Assembly (NCBI GenBank): GCA_964030785.1
Contig: OZ034972.1
Span: 13,091,231 to 13,155,230, forward strand
Length of the DNA: 64,000 bases
Source of the DNA: Siderastrea siderea
Lineage: Eukaryota > Cnidaria > Anthozoa > Scleractinia > Rhizangiidae
Direction: 5' to 3'
In this document: positions 25,401 to 37,292 of the stretch, piece by piece
Position numbering within the stretch: position 1 is the first letter of the stretch
How the letters are laid out: every line of letters starts with the position of its first letter
Notes under the pieces: model-generated
The model's input: the letters and a program-made list of their open reading frames with translations, nothing else
Told to the model about the DNA's origin: nothing
Databases searched by the model: none
Made by a program: the position numbers and the translations under genes

Positions 25401-26044
25401 CAGACTGGACGCAGTAGTCCAGAAAATGAGCCCCGAACGCTTCCAAAACATCATTCAAATTAAGACCTGAAATTCAAAACATTTAAGATCTCAGATAATC
25501 CCTTGAGTACCGTTGATAACATTAAACCCTTCCCTGCCACAACCAGCGGAAAGCATCTAGCTTGAAGATTTATATTACATCTCGCTTAGCACGTCTCATC
25601 CCTTATCAAAAACCATTTCACGTGGCGAATTTAAATACTCTCTAAAGTTGTTCCGTACTAGTTGTACAAACCTAACGTTTCACAAGCTGCAGTAACCAAG
25701 CTTAGAGTTTCCTCATCATCGTAGACTCTGTGAATAAGATAGGATCCACCATCGAGTTCCACACCAGCTTTTTCGCTAAGAGGGTGAGAGAAAATATAAA
25801 ACAGAAGTTAGGTTTGAGTTAAAGGAGCGATCGCTTCACTGCGGCGTCGTTCAGTAAGCAATTACGTATTGCTTTCTGCTTACATGATCGATTTCCATAC
25901 ATCCTCGCCAAACTTGCTAATCACCAGGTCGGCGAGGGCGCAATGTACAAAGCCATACTGCAAGAGAAAGGAAAACGAAATTATCACCATGAATAAGTGA
26001 CATCTAAGCGTTATGAACTAGAAACGGGGCGAGATTCTCACCAT
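19472..26044 (-). CDS. GUCY1B-like: sGC gene C: haem-sensor guanylate cyclase with alpha-like catalytic residues and a C-terminal tail
   Basis: Seven coding exons: 26044-26042 (only ATG, donor GTGAGA), 25957-25884, 25775-25672, 25466-24175, 21626-21480, 20905-20751 and 20024-19472 (stop TGA). Phases agree throughout and sum to 775 codons. The H-NOX domain (1-185) begins [12 protein letters not shown] and has the proximal haem ligand His106 in NLDALHDHL plus Tyr135-x-Ser137-x-Arg139. Next come H-NOXA ([26 protein letters not shown]), a coiled coil (about 380-425) and the cyclase domain with Asp451 and Asp497. At the transition-state positions, where beta subunits carry Asn and Arg, it has Thr570 and Lys574, as alpha subunits do ([13 protein letters not shown]). 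After the domain comes a tail of about 165 residues with SP motifs, a basic NKRRRTT cluster and an acidic stretch. Predicted role: NO- or gas-regulated cGMP synthesis, probably needing a beta-type partner. The domain calls are firm; the partner is inference. Confidence 0.92.
20025..20750 (-). other. Gene C intron 6, carrying an old dispersed repeat
   Basis: The donor is GTAATA after 20751 and the acceptor is ctgacag before 20024. Copy 2 of the dispersed repeat (about 20435-20700, inverted relative to 14355-14630) occupies the donor-side half. Confidence 0.7.
20435..20700 (-). repeat. Old dispersed repeat, copy 2
   Basis: Inverted relative to copy 1 at about 14355-14630; see that entry for shared blocks. 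It ends about 50 bp from the donor of exon 6 of gene C. Confidence 0.7.
21627..24174 (-). other. Gene C intron 4, about 2.5 kb
   Basis: AT-rich sequence without a supported gene. Overlapping ORFs on both strands at 21920-22154 lie in a GC-richer patch that looks like a dispersed repeat. Nothing else is recognised. Confidence 0.6.
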
Positions 26045-29039
26045 TTCATCGATGCTCCAAGTTGATGATCGTCAACTGACTCTGCGGCTAAATCTCTAAT
26101 GGTTTTATTATTTGCCCGGTTAGGTCACGTGTCTCCCTATCTCCTCAGGCATCTAGCCGCTCCAATCGGGTGAATTGCTTCTGTAAATAGAATGACTTCA
26201 GCTTCTAAAGTGATCTGCAAAGTACAGTTGCAACCGGCTTGTCAAAATTCGCTCTTCTCATTATTCTCGTACAAAACATCTGATATTGCAATCACCCGCG
26301 CTGAAATGTCATTGACAAGTTTCAACTGCTGTATTGTGTGTTTTGGCACCGTCGTGAACATAACAATTCTTGAGCATTCAATTCCACTGAGCCTGATTTG
26401 GTTATTCAATTTTCTTGGCTTTCTGTGCAAAATCAACAAACAATCGGACACAAGCCATTTGTACTGTCAAACGCCTGTCGTTGAGTCCTGTTTTATATTT
26501 CGTGCGCTGTACTAGTGTAGGGTTCTTTTCTTTTTCGCGATCAGAATAAACTTTCGTGTCTCCACGTTTTCTTTACACCAATCACTGGGAGTGATAAGGT
26601 CGTTATCAACAAAAGATCGTTCCACAGTTGCGGTCAGGTCAATAAAATTACTCGCGACGACAAAAAAAAAAGCGACGTTAAAAGAAATCCTTTGTTTCCT
26701 TTGATAGGAAGTTCCTGCTCCTATAAACGTCTGACCATGGACCTTTTAAAAATGTGGAAAACGTCTTTTGTGGCGAAATTTAGTACAGGTACATATGTTA
26801 TTATCTATGAACAGCGGGGGTCAAACTTGTATTCAATTGGCGAGACCGTTCGCAGGTTTTGCATGGTTGCATCGCCCAAATTTACCATCGAACTTTCGAA
26901 GACTTGGGTCAAAAATAAACCTTATCTGAAAAAAATGGATGTAAAATGTCTGCTGTTTAAATATGAAGTACAAAAAGCGGTCATTTCCGTTAAAACCCGA
27001 GAGCAGATATTTTTTAAGAACAGGCGCTAGTGCTAAAGTAGGCGGACCAACCTTTGGCTTATTAGTGTATCGATTAGTCAGATAATGAGCGAATGTTCCC
27101 GAATATTCCCTTTTCTTTATCCACGGCTACCGTGTTCATAGTACACAACAGATAAACGTGGCGAGGAGTGTAATCGCTAATCTTTCAGTTCTTGCGTTAT
27201 TAGTTGGTCACCCCTTATTAGGGGGTCTCTATTTTATGGTGGATTTCTTATCGACATGTTATTTTTGAAAGACAGGGCGCCTATTGCTTATAACGTCGAT
27301 ACAACTGTAAATTTAGTGTATTAAAATCAGTTGTTTCGGTCGAAACGAACGCTGCTAGCAAAACCATACTATGTAATGTTATCTGAGCATATGAAAGTGT
27401 TATAATAGGAGACAAAGACGAGGAAATATCTACCAGAAAATTAGCTTTAAATACCTTACTTTTGTCTCTTTCAATATGGTCAGTGACGTCCAATGAATCC
27501 AATCAGATACATCTTATGGACTGGTTGATCAAGGACTGAAAAGAATTCAGCAAAATATGGCTGGAGAAGGCTGAGCGAATTGATATTCGAGAAACTACTA
27601 AAAACTGAATTAACCAAATGTAATTCAGCTTGAACAATTGTATAGTATTTAATAAACAGAAAATGCGCCGGACGCGATAAGGTTGCCTGGCACCGGAGGG
27701 ATTTTTAAATTACAAAAAAAGATTTTGATTCAAATACCTCTTTTCAGTCCTGATTAAGCACATGTAAATTTGTTATACTAGATATAAAAAAAAATCATTA
27801 ATATACATTTTCCCGGAAGGCATTTAGATAGCGGTTATTTTCTTTTTAGTTAAGTACATTTGTTTCGCTTGGAATTAAACATTATGTACAACGGACAAAG
27901 CATGCCGCAAAATAAATAAAACCGACTACTAAAGACAAAATTGATGTACTACCCTACCGACGATGAACATGATTTATTTTTAAGATGTGGTCAAATCACA
28001 AAAATATGCCGACCTATAGTATTTCTGAAATAATGCAAATACTTTTTTACGTAAAACAGCTGCAATATTACACCAAGATTTCGGTCTCACGAACAACTCA
28101 TAATTGAGACAAAATTTCCAATATGTACACCAAATTCTTTGTGTCAAATCTTGTGCGTTACGGTTCCTGTTGTAGTATTTTTTTTCATCTAAGTTATTCT
28201 AGTCTCCATCAATAAAAAATTACACTTCCGTTTCGTCAAGTGCTCACTTCTTCCAAGAGTAAAAAGGTCTCAGTTCTTATTGTGGCACCCATCAACTCAA
28301 GAAACTTGTAGAGATGACTTTGAATTGCGGGAAAAATACTTGACATTCGTATTACTTGAAGTAGTGGTCCTTAAATGATTCTTACGATATTCTTAAGTCA
28401 TGGCATATATAGTATTTCAAACATGACAGGTACAGGAAAAACAAAATTGAGAAAGAAGTATAGAAAAGAAAGATATTTTATGTATTACAACCCGCGATTA
28501 GGTGAAAAACTGACGTGGACAAAATTAAACCGTTCTAGCCAAGTTTCAGCCAGGGTATGCTCCTACCGTGGTCTGAAACTTTTGGCCAACCTCAGCCTCA
28601 ACTGGTTCCTATAAAAAGGTTCATATAGGAAAATAAACAAAAGTTAACGTATTTATACTGGTATTTAGACTTAACTACAAGCTCCTCCTAACAGCGATCC
28701 ACCTATCTCTAAAAGATAGATTTGGTCATTCAGGATGCGGCTCAATAAGTACTAAAAAAACGTATTTCTTAATGGTGATAGTTCAGTTAGATCGGTCATT
28801 CGTTTGTTACTTAGTCCTCGGAATTTGTCGATATGATGTTTCTAGAATAATTGCAGTAGATACCCTTGAAAGCAACCAGTAAGGTGCAAGTTCACCAAAC
28901 GAGGTGTTCGCTAAAGAAAGGCTCAAACCGAGAAAGTTACACCCATTTCACTAGAGATGGCGACCATCTGCACCGCTAAATTAGGGAAAGATTTGATGAA
29001 AAAAGGAGTAGCTGCTAATGTTCGTCTTTAATTAGAATC

Positions 29040-29310
29040 GTGTGGGGGGCGGGGGACAGGAGGGCGGGAGGCCGGGAGTAAAGGGGGCGGGAGGTGACCG
29101 TGTACGGGAGGCGGGAGAATAGGGGGTGGGAAGCTGGATTCCCAAGGTGGCGGGAAGCGGGAGAAAAAGGGAAAAATTACGCAACATTGCGCAATATTTC
29201 GCAATCGAAAAAATGCAAAGAGGCGGCAGCCAACAAATGCAGAGCGGGAACAGGGATTAAAGGGTAAGGGAAGCGGGAGGTTTAAACCCCCCTGTCCCCC
29301 CCCCCCCTAG
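29040..29310 (+). other. G-rich tract with quadruplex-like runs
   Basis: Many GGGAGGCGGGAG and GGGGGCGGGGG runs occur on the plus strand, ending in a run of Cs at about 29285-29308. Runs of three or more Gs separated by short loops recur many times. Confidence 0.7.
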
Positions 29311-29355
29311 AATCAGGATGGTCAGGATAGCCTGCGTTATTACATAAAAGACTAG

Positions 29356-29503
29356 CCTCCCACGCAGTCGTTTTTAGGGGAGTCGTATTACTCTCCTCCC
29401 CGCGGAGCAAAATTAATTCAAGACTGAAAACTTTCCTAGAAGCTGGCTACGCGGTGCGCGGAGCAAAATACGACCCCCCTAAAAACGACTGCGTGGGAGG
29501 CCA
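29356..29503. mobile_element. Small inverted-repeat element (copy 2 of the CCTCCCACGCAGTCG family)
   Basis: The ends are CCTCCCACGCAGTCGTTTTT and AAAAACGACTGCGTGGGAGG. The element is flanked by 12-bp direct repeats ATAAAAGACTAG at 29344-29355 and 29504-29515. The interior has repeated GCGGAGCAAAAT. Together with copy 1 (9-bp repeat) this points to a superfamily with long duplications, possibly MULE-like. Confidence 0.75.
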
Positions 29504-29754
29504 ATAAAAGACTAGTTCGATTACCAGAGACTAGTTAGTCAGTTAGTTACTTAGTTAATTAGTTAATTAGTTAGTTTCATTTAAAGGTTTTAATGATTCT
29601 TATTTTTTTCATTTTTACAGCCTAGTTATTTTATTAGTTAGTTTATTTTTCTCATGTTTGAGATATTTTTATGTTTTTATCAATTTTATTGGTGACATTT
29701 TTAAAATTATTGTAAAGCGCTATTGGATAGCACTAGAAATAGCGCTCTATAAAT

Positions 29755-29756
<2 letters not shown>

Positions 29757-29814
<58 letters not shown>
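29757..29814. repeat. ATT trinucleotide microsatellite
   Basis: About nineteen ATT units directly follow AGCGCTCTATAAATTC. The tail-like arrangement suggests the 3' end of a SINE-like dispersed repeat; I cannot name it. Confidence 0.85.
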
Positions 29815-29817
<3 letters not shown>

Positions 29818-30462
29818 GTTAACAGTTCACAGATCGTTGTTGTAAAAAGAAAGGGTTTAAATCAGTTCAAGTTTTGAATTGTTTAGCTTTTTTATGACTC
29901 TTTTTTCAAAAAAACAGTGCTGGAAATCTCGTTGTCGTTTCCACTTTTGGGAAAACTGGTTATATGAAATAACCCACTTTTCGGCAAATGTCAACTGAAA
30001 AACTAGCCATATCAAAATGGGAAAATGGGTATTTCAAATAACCACTTTTTGAACTGTGTGCAGAATTGGTTGTGTTATATGTACACAATTTATGTTAAAT
30101 AATAAATTTACGGAGAGCCATAAATATGTTTCTTTGAAGTGTTTGTTACAGGGTTATAGTATTTTTGGTTGGACCATTACATTTTGGCGGGGTCGTTACT
30201 CAGTTCATAGGGCCGTTATATTCCGGGGTGGAGGCGGGAAAGTTCTAAAAATGTTCCAAAATGCACGTTTCTTTTGGGTAACTTTAACTCTCGGGAGCCC
30301 TTATTTTCGGAAATCTATTACTGCCTACGCACGTACAGTAGACATCTTAGAGTATGGGCCACAGCAGCTGTTATTAATATTTGCTCACTGTACGCTGTCT
30401 AGGCAGCCTGTCCTTTCAGGCGATTAATTTGGCACGGCATTATATACTCAAGTATATAACTA

Positions 30463-30637
30463 CAGTGGAACTTGATTTAACGAAGTGCCAGGGGACTGGG
30501 GAAATTGGTTCGTTATATCGAGGGTTCGTTATATCGAAGTTCTTTTCCATACATTACACTATTACTGGGCTGAAAAATATCGTTTGTTATACCGAGGACT
30601 TCGTTACATAGAGGTTCGTTAAATCGAGGTTCCACTG
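30463..30637. mobile_element. TA-flanked 175-bp MITE
   Basis: The ends CAGTGGAACTTGATTTAACG and its near complement (CGTTAAATCGAGGTTCCACTG without its first base) are inverted, with TA directly outside each end (30461-30462 and 30638-30639). Repeated TTCGTTATATCGA-like motifs fill the interior. This fits a Tc1/mariner-type nonautonomous element. A one-ended relative lies at 62078-62112. Confidence 0.8.
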
Positions 30638-32323
30638 TATAACAAAATGAAAGAGCTGTTTTGCATATATATATAGGAAATGCAACCTCCTTTTGTCTCA
30701 ATTTTTACGATAAACATGTCATCTGACTGCTATACTATAGCGCAATATCAATTAAACTGTCGCTGATAAGATTCAGGCGATTCGAATGATATTTTTGCAT
30801 TCGAATTCATTTTTCAACTGACGTCTGTTCGCTTCTACTCTATCTGTATCTCAATAAAACATTGAAAACGTCTTTAAATTGCTATTTGAAGGGACTGGTC
30901 TTACATTTTTATGCCTCTATTCTTTTTAAAATACAAAGTTTGGCTTCCGTGACCACAACTAGAATGCAGCAGTGTATTCAAAAGACATTTCCTGATAAGG
31001 TCGATAATGGTCTAACATGAATTGTGCAAACTGCATTATCAAGATTTATAGCCCGACGCCAGACAAACTTTTGTAATAATGAGTGACAGAAAAACAATGG
31101 TTCCTACCCTCCCCCGATATTATCAGTAGAAAGATAGAGGAACATATTGATTGGCCTCTGATAGCTTGCAGCTCTGAATTATAAGCAAGTGCTAGCGTGT
31201 GAACATGCCGCGCAGTGGGAAAATCAACGCGAAAAAAAATCGAAGCGCGGACTAGAGAAGTGGAGACTGGAGACTCCAGAAGACCGGAGACTGGAGAAGT
31301 CGCTTCAGTCGCTCGCCTATTTTTTTCGTTTCTCGTTATTTTCCCCAACGCGGAGGCTGTTCACAGGTTAAGCAAGTGTGAACTCTGACTGGCTCCCTAT
31401 CGCGCGAAATAGATGGTGAGCAAATGCCAAAAAGGCTGAAAACACTGATTTCTTTAATCAAGGAGTTGCCTATATAATGAGACAAGTATTCCATGAGCAC
31501 CTCGTTATGACCATGAGCACATTTACGAGGGGGTTCGGTAAAAGCTATATGCTGCAACAGAGGGCCTGAAATAGGTATTAATTTTGATCATTTTGTCCGA
31601 CGAAGGAAATAGGTTGCTCACTAGTAAACTAACGTCAACGGTGTATGTTTTCGCCGCTTTGGCCTGAAAAAGGGAAAATTTTCGAAGGTTTCGGTACTGT
31701 GCTTGAAAAATAACATATCGTGGTTACAAATAGGTTTGAGAGCTTTGAGCCCTGTTTGGTATGCTTCGGGGTGTCTTTCTAATAAAATGACCGTCAATTA
31801 TCTTCAGTTGCAGCTGCAAAGTGTTTTAAAATCGTTTGGCGGTCAATTATAAATCAGCCATTAGTTGAAACTCACAAGAAATGAGTTTCAGCTGAGATTT
31901 AATATTCGCCTATTATTTGTATTTAGAATTGATTAAGTAGTTTTGTTTGGATGTTCAGGAGATTTTTCACACGCAGGAGAGGTTCAGGAAGTTTCGAGGC
32001 CGTAATCTTTCGTTCCACCCTACCAAAAGAACTCATAAAAGCCAGGAGGCCACGTTCTTCGCCACAACGCGTACGTTTCCCATCTATTATAATCTCCTGA
32101 CCCATCTTCAGTTCTTTATCGTGTCAGCCTTCGCGTCATCGTGTTAATTTTCTTTGCAACCCATTGTTATTCTTACTAAAATTAACGACGAATGTTCTAG
32201 GTCAAATTTTCACATTCTCACATCACTAAAATACCACTGACTAAACGATTTCCCCGGCGGTGTTTGTGAAACGTCGTCCTCTTTCATAAATTGCATACCT
32301 TAATTTGACCGGTGAAGGTTTTA

Positions 32324-33818
32324 GGGGCCAACCATTTAACTTCTGAAGGGGGGGGGGGGGGTGGTTGGGTGATTTGGTATTGGCGTGAATTTAATTTTTT
32401 TTCCAACCCCTGAATTTCCAGTGAATTTTTTTCCTTGGGGTTTGTGCTTGCAAGATATTTTTTCTCCCTCCAACATTCTGCATGAAATTTTTTTGTGTGT
32501 TTATGGGTTGGAAAAGTGGGCCTCCATTATAAATCAAATTATAAAGGATCTGTGAAAGAATCTTTGAACTAGTATATTAATTTTTATCTAAGAGTTTTTG
32601 ACTGACCTTTATAATACATGTACAGTACATTTATTTTAGCACTGAATGTAAAACATTGAGAAGGTGACCCCCTCCCACTGATGAAAGGAGTCAGGCCTGT
32701 TCCTGGACTTAAACCCGGCATACTCAATCGAACGTTCGGAAATCGAACTCAATCGAACTCAATCGAACTCAATCCATGGATTGAGTTCGATTGTGTTCGG
32801 CCACCGAACTCAATCGAACACAATCCAATTAATTAAGTTCGATTGGGTTCGATTGCCCAATTTTTTTTGTGTGAGTTCGATTTCGTTCGATTGCGGAAAG
32901 CAATCGAACTCAATCCATGGATTGGGTTCGATTGAGTTCGATTGAGTTCGATTGAAATTCAGTTCGATTGGGTTCGATTGACTATGCCGGGACTTAAATC
33001 ATTTTGCAACTCGAATGCGCCTACAGTACAGTACATAACAGGGCGGGAAAAGATTTTCCTGCCCTGGTACATAGTGTGCGCGTAGCGCTACAGAACAATG
33101 CAGTGAATAGGGCGAAAACAATGGCCTAAAGTACATGTTTTACGGAAAGATAAAGAACCACATCTCAGACATACTTGTAAGATCAAAACTGTGAGAATGG
33201 CTATTACACGTGCGAGAGTCTTGCAGGCCTGTCAACTTATATTTATATATCACTGTATTGAAAAAGGACCTGGTTTTTTGGAATGGATATTTAGTGTAAT
33301 AAATATGTTCTTTTACAAGTGTCTATCTGACTACATAAGACTGAAGAGTCGGTTTTATAGTCGTTGCAAAATCACAAGTTGTCTACAGTTGAAATAATTT
33401 TCATTAATAGAATAAAGAACTTTATCTTTGCATGTTAGTATCAAATGGATATTAAATAAAGTTCTTCAAATCACAACACCAGCGTGATCTTGAATTTCAG
33501 AAAACGTGTATCAAGATTGGTAACCACAGGTGCTATAAATGTAAAGAAAAAGCCATCTGAGGGGGGACACATTATTGTGCAAAGAATCCCTCTTGCCCAA
33601 GTCCAGATGTTAAAATCTTGTCACACGCTGCTGATAAAGTTCAATGTGTCAACCCTGCAAACATGTTGCCAGAATTTTTTTCCAGCCCACTGTACGCGCG
33701 TGAATTTTTTGGGGGACAATAGTCTCGTGCAGGAATTTTTTTCTTACACAAATGCACTTGCAGGTTATTTTTTTTCAAAATCACCCAACCCCCCTTCAGA
33801 AGTTAAAAGGTTGGCCCC
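32324..33818. mobile_element. Nonautonomous element of 1.5 kb with inverted ends and TTA duplication
   Basis: The left end is GGGGCCAACCATTTAACTTC and the right end is the complement of GGGGCCAACCTTTTAACTTC; both continue into CTGAAGGGGGG and a TGGGTGATTT block. TTA flanks both ends (32321-32323 and 33819-33821). No transposase reading frame is seen. Another element (32714-32991) is inserted inside. Confidence 0.7.
32714..32991. mobile_element. Element made of iterated AATCGAACTC, with 7-bp duplication
   Basis: The termini CCCGGCATACTCAATCGAAC and the complement of CCCGGCATAGTCAATCGAAC are inverted. The 7-bp direct repeat ACTTAAA flanks the element (32707-32713 and 32992-32998). Nearly the whole interior consists of AATCGAACTC and its complement, including two CCATGGATTG centres. 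No reading frame is present. Confidence 0.85.
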
Positions 33819-34926
33819 TTAGTTTGCAATGGAACTGAACTTAAACTATTCGTGAAGACTACTAGAAATCGCATCGGATAATCACAAATGTTCTTAATTT
33901 TAGTTTAACATCGAGTAGAATATTTCGCATGTGTTATCTACTTCAGTAATTTTTCTTCCCGCAACGCTGCTCAAAATAAGTCCAACACAACGGCTCCACA
34001 ACGTACGCCGTCTCGAATCTTCTCATCCCGCCGGTCGATTACAACGGCAGTGACTGACTAGCAACAGAACACGATGCGTAGGTTTAGTATATGCTATTAA
34101 ATGAATGTTTGGAGCCTCCAATATTCGATATTTGACTGAAAAATGAGTCATGACAAATACTTTTTCTAGATTTGATTGATATTGTGGACTATTGTAGCAG
34201 ACTGGATATATGAAGTCAAAATGTTTTGTATCTATGACTTATGTAAGGAATGCTACCGTGCCACATCAGTTCACTTAAATTACTTTCCATTGTGGGCTGT
34301 AACCCGTCTATAGAACAATACAGCGGGCGATTGTTGAAGGCGTTAAAGACTTCGATTGTTGATATAGCATTTTTTCTTTAAACATCAGTTTATCGGCTTA
34401 AAACCGCGCCACACGATTTATCAGGACAATGGCGTTTTTATCGATAGCCACCATAAGCTGGCGCGTGATGATAAACTTTAATTACATATAAGACGAAGAT
34501 TTAGATTAATTGATGACAATAATCAAACAACTGCTTTACGAAGAAATTTTCAACGGCAGATCGAGAGGACGATTCAGGACACACAGGCTATACCACACCG
34601 CCCTTTGTGTTGACAGAATTTTTTTCAACTTATACTCCCCCAACTCCTCCGCCGTTTATTATGGGCCCTTATATCATCTAAAGAAAGATCAGTCACTGTT
34701 CGGCACCCCTTTCAAATTTGTCTGCGAAAGATTTCGCAGACAAGCCCTACGCTGACACAGGGTCGGAAAATGGGTGGGGGAGGGTGGTGTGCTGTCAGTG
34801 TGTCAACAGAAAACATTTCTTTTTCCCAGTGATGTTCTTAACAGCCTTAACGTTTATACCTTCATCGTAAAATATATAGGTTTTGATAGTGTCCCACTGG
34901 AACTGTGGCATCCAGTGTTGTTATGC

Positions 34927-35710
34927 TCATTCATTCATTCATTCATTCATTCATTCATTCATTCATTCATTCATTCATTCATTCATTCATTCATTCATTC
35001 ATTCATTCATTCATTCATTCATTCATTCATTCATTCATTCATTCATTCATTCATTCATTCATTCATTCATTCATTCATTCATTCATTCATTCATTCATTC
35101 ATTCATTCATTCATTCATTCATTCATTCATTCATTCATTCATTCATTCATTCATTCATTCATTCATTCATTCATTCATTCATTCATTCATTCATTCATTC
35201 ATTCATTCATTCATTCATTCATTCATTCATTCATTCATTCATTCATTCATTCATTCATTCATTCATTCATTCATTCATTCATTCATTCATTCATTCATTC
35301 ATTCATTCATTCATTCATTCATTCATTCATTCATTCATTCATTCATTCATTCATTCATTCATTCATTCATTCATTCATTCATTCATTCATTCATTCATTC
35401 ATTCATTCATTCATTCATTCATTCATTCATTCATTCATTCATTCATTCATTCATTCATTCATTCATTCATTCATTCATTCATTCATTCATTCATTCATTC
35501 ATTCATTCATTCATTCATTCATTCATTCATTCATTCATTCATTCATTCATTCATTCATTCATTCATTCATTCATTCATTCATTCATTCATTCATTCATTC
35601 ATTCATTCATTCATTCATTCATTCATTCATTCATTCATTCATTCATTCATTCATTCATTCATTCATTCATTCATTCATTCATTCATTCATTCATTCATTC
35701 ATTCATTCAT
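34927..35710. repeat. Perfect TTCA tetranucleotide microsatellite, 196 copies
   Basis: All 784 bases are uninterrupted ATTC/TTCA units. It yields three overlapping plus-strand ORFs of SFIH repeats, which I reject as genes. Perfect purity over this length implies very recent expansion or an assembly-collapsed or extended tract. Confidence 0.98.
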
Positions 35711-36590
35711 ATACAGTTAATTCCCGCCACAACAGACACCATCGGCGATCGTTATAGAGTCCGTAATAGCAGGAGTTATTTTCTAGTTTACCTTCGCCGG
35801 GACTTCAGTTCGTGTCCATAATACAGTCAACTTAACTCTCGCCCTGCGAAAACCTCGTTGTATTGGACACCCCGTTATTAAGGACAAAAATTACTGAAAT
35901 ATCTCCCGTTGCTACGAAATCAATTAAGAACTATCAACCACAATGCGGTTTGAATTTTCCTCTGCGCTTTGCGTCTCGTTGTCGCGATTTTTACGCGGCA
36001 CGCCGCTTGTAGCACGCTCTCTCTTGTAGAAAAAGAAATAAATGAAAATAATACAAATAAATAAAAAATAAATACAAATAAATAAATAAACACAAACAAA
36101 CCTCTAGCATTCAGGGTGAACGAGTGCAAGATCGTAGTTTTTACAACAAATAAGGACACAACGATCACGTTGGATAGAGTTTGTTCAAATTTTAATATAA
36201 AACACTGGTGTGCAAGAAAAAAAATTATTTAACAACGGCGTCTAAGTGATATTTACAGCTGCAGGGAAGAAGCGAGACTGCTTTGGGCAGCAACAATAAT
36301 TTCAAGTCACACGTCAAACTTTGCTCCAAAACAGACGTAATGAGAACAAGAACCTAGCTTTTACAATTTTTTTTTATCTACCAGATTACACAAAATGACA
36401 ACTAGGCCTCTGGCTGCTGTTGCTTAAAAAACAGCTTTGTTTGAATGTTTAACTCTGGTACACTTTGATGCTTTCCCAGTCGTTTTACGACTCGAAACTG
36501 TTAAAAATTCAATTTTCAAAAACAAATACCTATACATGTAGTGAATACTGCAATCCACATCTTTTTATGGTATTAATGAAGACGGGTACT

Positions 36591-37010
36591 TTCTCTAGTT
36601 TTGCTTTACAACGCTCTGTGATCGGTAAAAAAAGAAAAAAAAAACTTGCGCCACTTTCTCGACCAATCAGAAGTAAAACCAAAACCAATCATCACTTGCT
36701 CGCACGGGTTTTCCCACACTCGGCGCCTGTTACTGTGTATTTGCTTCGACTTCTGATTGGTTCATTCGGTTGCTACAGCGCTTTTCAAATGAGTGTCGTA
36801 AAACCTGAAAACCAAAGTGATTACGCCAGCCAATCACAACAAACACAAGTTACCCAATGAACCATTACATGTGACCGCGCCAAGCGCAGGTAACGCGTAC
36901 GAACAAGTCGCGAGTTTGAGTTTTACTTCTGATTGGTAGAGAAAGTGGGGCGAGTTTTTTTTTTCTTTTTTTACCGATCACAGAGCGTTGTAAAGCAAAA
37001 CTACAGAAAA
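36591..37010. mobile_element. Foldback element with arms of about 90 bp
   Basis: The left arm (36591-36680) contains GTTTTGCTTTACAACGCTCT and CCAATCAGAAGTAAAACC. The right arm (about 36920-37010) is its inverted copy, with poly-T and poly-A tracts at matching places. Short CAATCA motifs recur inside. Confidence 0.75.
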
Positions 37011-37224
37011 CTACAGAAAGAATTTAACCAATCACAGAGCGAAGCAAAGCATAACGCGAATTACTTTCGACAATTGAAAAATGCTCTTAAGTCTTGGATT
37101 TATCAACTGAGTTGAGAAGGTAAATTGGTTGTGATTGGCCAGAATAATTGCTGTTGGTTTTGGTTTTTACTGCAGCTCAGTTAAAACCGTTCTATTACAC
37201 TCGCCACACTTAGGGTCAAAAAAT

Positions 37225-37292
37225 CGAAGAGTGGCAATTACCAGAAACTCATAAGGACTTGTTCAACCCCTTATGAGTTTCTGCAATTACCA
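37225..37292. repeat. Hairpin
   Basis: AGAAACTCATAAGG and its complement, framed by AATTACC motifs, flank a 12-bp loop. Confidence 0.6.

Noticed and set aside
26692..27030. 112-residue plus-strand ORF
   Set aside because: No family resemblance, no splice partners and composition like intergenic AT-rich DNA.
34774..35821. Three overlapping plus-strand ORFs of 271-327 residues made of SFIH repeats
   Set aside because: They are frames of a pure TTCA microsatellite, which has no stop in any plus-strand frame.
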